6,964 nucleotides of DNA. Origin: Chitinophagales bacterium (lineage in GTDB: Bacteria; Bacteroidota; Bacteroidia; Chitinophagales; BACL12). Shown piece by piece: positions 4,106 through 6,964 of the stretch. The stretch's first letter is position 1. Each line of letters starts with the position of its first letter. The notes beneath the pieces are model-generated. The model was not told where the DNA came from. It saw nothing but the letters and a program-made list of their open reading frames with translations, and searched no databases. Position numbers and translations under genes: made by a program. Location of the stretch: positions 1 through 6,964 of the forward strand of contig JACMJP010000498.1 in NCBI GenBank assembly GCA_014380545.1, written 5' to 3'.

Positions 4106-6964
4106 ATGAAAAAAATTCTATTATCCTTTGCAATTGCATGTTTAACTTTTATTTCAATTGCACAAAACTCATCTTCATCATCCACCAATAATAATAATTC
4201 AGGCACAAACCAAAAACCGCCTCCTGGAATTCCGATGCAGGTGGAACCGGGCACACAACCGGGATATAAAGATCCGATTGAGATTTATAAATTAAATCCA
4301 ACCCAACCATCAAAACCGTTTGATCCAACTAAAGTAAATAATTACCCTTTTTATTCTGTTCCGGGAGATCCCACTCAGGCAAGGATTTATAAATTGAAAA
4401 ACGGCTTAACTGTTTTTTTATCACAAAATAAATTAGAGCCCAGAATTCAAACATTAATTGCAGTAAAGGCAGGGAGCAAAAATGATCCGAAGGAAACAAC
4501 AGGGCTTGCACATTATCTTGAACATATGATGTTCAAAGGAACAGGAAATGTTGGTTCAACAAACTGGCAGCGGGAAAGAGGAATGATCATGGCTATTGCG
4601 GGATTATATGAAAAACATCGCAATGAAAAAGACCCGCAAAAGAAAAAAGCAATTTATGCTGAAATAGATAAGTTGAGCCAGGATGCAGCAAAATTTGCAA
4701 TACCAAATGAATATGATAAAATGATTTCTATGCTTGGAGCAAAAGGAACAAATGCATACACTAGCAATGAGCGTACAGTATATGTAAATGATATTCCTTC
4801 AAATGAAATGGAAAAATGGCTCATTCTTGAAAGCGAACGTTTCCATCAGTTAGTATTGCGATTATTTCATACAGAATTAGAAGCGGTATATGAAGAATAT
4901 AATATGGGACAGGACAGGGATGGAAATAAAGCATATAAAGAATTTATGAAAGCATTATTTCCAACACATCAATACGGAACACAAACAACAATTGGAGAAG
5001 GCGAACATTTAAAAAATCCTTCCATGAATAATATTGTTGCTTACTGGACAGCTTATTATGTTCCAAACAATATGGCCCTATGTTTAAGCGGTGATCTTAA
5101 TTATGATGTTGCAATACAAATGATAGATAAATATTTTGGAAATTATTTACCCAAACCTGTTCCACCGTTTAAAGTAACAAGTGAAACACAGCTCACCGAA
5201 ATACAACGCAGGGAAGTTTTTGGGCAGGAAGCAGAAAGTTTATCAATGGGGTATCGTTTACCTGGTGCAAAAACAAGTGATATAACCGTTGCAAAATTAG
5301 CGGCAGGTATTTTATCAAATGGTCAGGCAGGTTTAATTGATCTTGATCTCGTACAGGAACAAAAAGTATTATACGCAAATGCATTTACCTATGAATTAAC
5401 TGACTATGGTGTGTTTTGGTTAAGTGCTGATCCTAGAGAAGGGCAAACATTGGAAGATTGTGAAACCCTCTTATTACAGGAAATGGAAAAATTAAAAAAA
5501 GGCGAATTTGATGAGTGGCTTATTGATGCAGTTGTGAATGATAAAAGACTTGCACTTACAAAATCTTATGAAAATAACGGGAGCAGGGCAAGTGCTTTTG
5601 TTGATTGCTTTATAAAAGGTCTTGATTGGAAGTATTATAGTTCTGAATTAGACCGCATGCAAATGCTTACGAAACAAAATGTAATGGATTTTGCAAATAA
5701 GTGGTTGCAGAATTATGTGATCGTTTATAAAAGACAGGGTGAAGATAATAATGTAGAAAAAGTAGATAAGCCGCAAATTACCCCAATTGAAGCAAACAGG
5801 GATAGCTCATCTAAATTTTTGCAGGACTTTGAAAAAATTCCTTCCATGCAAACAGCTCCTGATTTTGTAAAATATAATGAAAGAATTAAAACACAAACGT
5901 TAAATAGTGGTGTTGATGTGAGTTATATAAAAAATGAACTCAACCAATTATTTGAACTTTATTATATTCTTGATATGGGAAGTGAAAATGATAAAACATT
6001 ATCGCTTGCAATTAATTATTTACCATATCTCGGAACAGAGAAATATACACCTGCAGAATTACAGAAAGAATTTTTTAAATATGGATTAAGCTTTAATGTT
6101 TTTGCATCTGCAGACAGAACTTATGTTTCCTTAACAGGATTGGAAAGTAATTTGGAAAAAGGTGTTGAATTATTTGAACATATTATATCAAATGTGGTGG
6201 CTGATAAAGATGCATATGAAGAATTAGTAAAAGGAATTTTAAAGGAAAGAGAAGACGCAAAAGCTGATAAAAATACCATTTTAAATGCCGCATTATTTAA
6301 TTATGCGAAATACGGCAAAGTTTCTCCTTACACAGATATTTTAAGTGAGAATGAATTAAAGAAAATAAAACCGGATGCGCTGGTTGAGAAAATAAGCTCA
6401 CTTACAGCATACAAACACCGCATCTTTTACTATGGGCAAAAAAATATGGAGGATGTTTTAAATGTGCTGAATGTATATCATAAAACACCTGCTCAATTAA
6501 ATACTTATCCTGTTGCAAAAATTTATCCTGAACTGGAAACAATAAAAAAGGAAGTATTATTTGTGCATTATGATATGGTGCAGGCGCAGGTAGTGTTTCT
6601 CTCGAAAGATAAATTGTTTGATAAAACTTTAATGCCCGAAGCAAGAGCTTTTGGCGAATATTTCGGAAGCGGTCTATCAAGCATAGTTTTCCAGGAAATT
6701 CGGGAGACAAAAGCATTAGCATATAGTGCCTTTGCTGGTTTTTCAACCCCGGCAAATACCGATGAAGCACACTATATAAGGGCTGCTGTTTACACTCAGG
6801 CGGATAAAATGCAACAGGCAATTGAAGCGATGATGGAAATTATGAATACAATGCCGAAAGCAGAAGAACAATTTAATCAAAGCCGCATGGCAGTGATGAA
6901 ACAAATTGAATCTGAAAGAATAACAAAAAGCGGTGTGTTCTGGAATTATGAAAGTGCAAAACGC
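4106..6964 (+). CDS. Exported M16 family zinc metallopeptidase, 3' end outside the window
   Basis: The frame is open for 953 codons to the window edge. An in-frame TAA at 4091-4093 makes the ATG at 4106 the first possible start. Residues 1-19 (MKKILLSFAIACLTFISIA) are a Sec signal peptide with probable cleavage before Gln20; Cys12 lies too early for a convincing lipobox. A Ser/Asn/Pro-rich stretch (21-40) follows. The first M16 unit has the inverted zinc motif HYLEH (136-140, catalytic Glu139), the NAYT substrate strand (216-219), and a third zinc ligand at Glu264 in ELEAVYEEYNMG (257-268). Between HxxEH and NAYT lies a helical, charged insert of about 45 residues (roughly 155-205) relative to pitrilysin, which I believe is common in secreted Bacteroidota members. 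The second unit (about 600 on) lacks zinc ligands, with LPYLGTEKYT (639-648) at the matching site, and ends in the Arg866/Tyr873 pair of QEIRETKALAYS that binds substrate in the family. It probably cleaves peptides in the periplasm or outside the cell. Two-unit relatives of about 950-1000 residues suggest that only a short tail is missing. Confidence 0.96.
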   Translation, partial: MKKILLSFAIACLTFISIAQNSSSSSTNNNNSGTNQKPPPGIPMQVEPGTQPGYKDPIEIYKLNPTQPSKPFDPTKVNNYPFYSVPGDPTQARIYKLKNGLTVFLSQNKLEPRIQTLIAVKAGSKNDPKETTGLAHYLEHMMFKGTGNVGSTNWQRERGMIMAIAGLYEKHRNEKDPQKKKAIYAEIDKLSQDAAKFAIPNEYDKMISMLGAKGTNAYTSNERTVYVNDIPSNEMEKWLILESERFHQLVLRLFHTELEAVYEEYNMGQDRDGNKAYKEFMKALFPTHQYGTQTTIGEGEHLKNPSMNNIVAYWTAYYVPNNMALCLSGDLNYDVAIQMIDKYFGNYLPKPVPPFKVTSETQLTEIQRREVFGQEAESLSMGYRLPGAKTSDITVAKLAAGILSNGQAGLIDLDLVQEQKVLYANAFTYELTDYGVFWLSADPREGQTLEDCETLLLQEMEKLKKGEFDEWLIDAVVNDKRLALTKSYENNGSRASAFVDCFIKGLDWKYYSSELDRMQMLTKQNVMDFANKWLQNYVIVYKRQGEDNNVEKVDKPQITPIEANRDSSSKFLQDFEKIPSMQTAPDFVKYNERIKTQTLNSGVDVSYIKNELNQLFELYYILDMGSENDKTLSLAINYLPYLGTEKYTPAELQKEFFKYGLSFNVFASADRTYVSLTGLESNLEKGVELFEHIISNVVADKDAYEELVKGILKEREDAKADKNTILNAALFNYAKYGKVSPYTDILSENELKKIKPDALVEKISSLTAYKHRIFYYGQKNMEDVLNVLNVYHKTPAQLNTYPVAKIYPELETIKKEVLFVHYDMVQAQVVFLSKDKLFDKTLMPEARAFGEYFGSGLSSIVFQEIRETKALAYSAFAGFSTPANTDEAHYIRAAVYTQADKMQQAIEAMMEIMNTMPKAEEQFNQSRMAVMKQIESERITKSGVFWNYESAKR

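Noticed and set aside
4139..4141. Cys12 of the M16 protein as a lipoprotein cysteine
   Set aside because: The hydrophobic stretch before it is too short, and the segment continues with LTFISIA followed by a normal signal peptidase I site before Gln.
4329..4511. Reverse-strand open stretch of 60 codons inside the M16 gene
   Set aside because: It is antisense to a clearly conserved peptidase region, with no domain, signal or start context.
5193..5384. Reverse-strand open stretch of 63 codons inside the M16 gene
   Set aside because: It is antisense to the conserved second lobe of the peptidase, and its composition reflects the complementary codons only.
6402..6821. Reverse-strand open stretch of 139 codons inside the M16 gene
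   Set aside because: Although long, it is antisense to the Arg/Tyr substrate-binding domain of the peptidase. The protein is rich in Pro, Leu, His and Gln, as expected of a shadow frame, and matches nothing I know.

Overview
The window reads as a low-GC chromosomal segment from the Bacteroidota. The signs are a type IX secretion (T9SS) C-terminal sorting domain, signal peptides that cleave just before Gln (SFG|Q, SIA|Q), no Shine-Dalgarno sequence at the main starts, and a DnaX C-terminus that looks Bacteroidota-like. I cannot place it below phylum with confidence. No CRISPR array, insertion sequence, phage gene, tRNA or rRNA was seen, and nothing suggests a defence island or a biosynthetic cluster.

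Layout. Positions 1-328 (+) hold the C-terminal two thirds of a TspO/MBR membrane protein. A short spacer separates it from a convergent gene at 395-1852 (-), a secreted protein with a T9SS type A sorting domain. A 406-bp spacer (1853-2258) lies between that gene's start and the start of dnaX. It holds an imperfect 36-nt inverted repeat, a larger stem-internal loop-stem element resembling a structured RNA, and a hairpin with a possible 16-codon leader ORF next to dnaX. dnaX (2259-3980, +) encodes the gamma/tau subunit of the DNA polymerase III clamp loader. A 125-bp spacer with three related 20-nt palindromes about 40 nt apart follows. The last gene (4106-6964, +, open at the window edge) is a large exported M16 zinc metallopeptidase lacking only its C-terminal end.

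The genes do not form an obvious pathway. dnaX is replication housekeeping; the other three act in or outside the envelope. dnaX and the peptidase share a strand, but the palindromes between them make a single operon uncertain.

The most interesting signals are: (1) a run of nine A in dnaX, just after the clamp-loader core, where a -1 ribosomal shift or a one-base transcript insertion would stop three codons later and give a 378-residue gamma-like protein; (2) the structured element 65 nt upstream of dnaX; and (3) the triplet of palindromes downstream of dnaX. I found no convincing wholly new multi-gene system.
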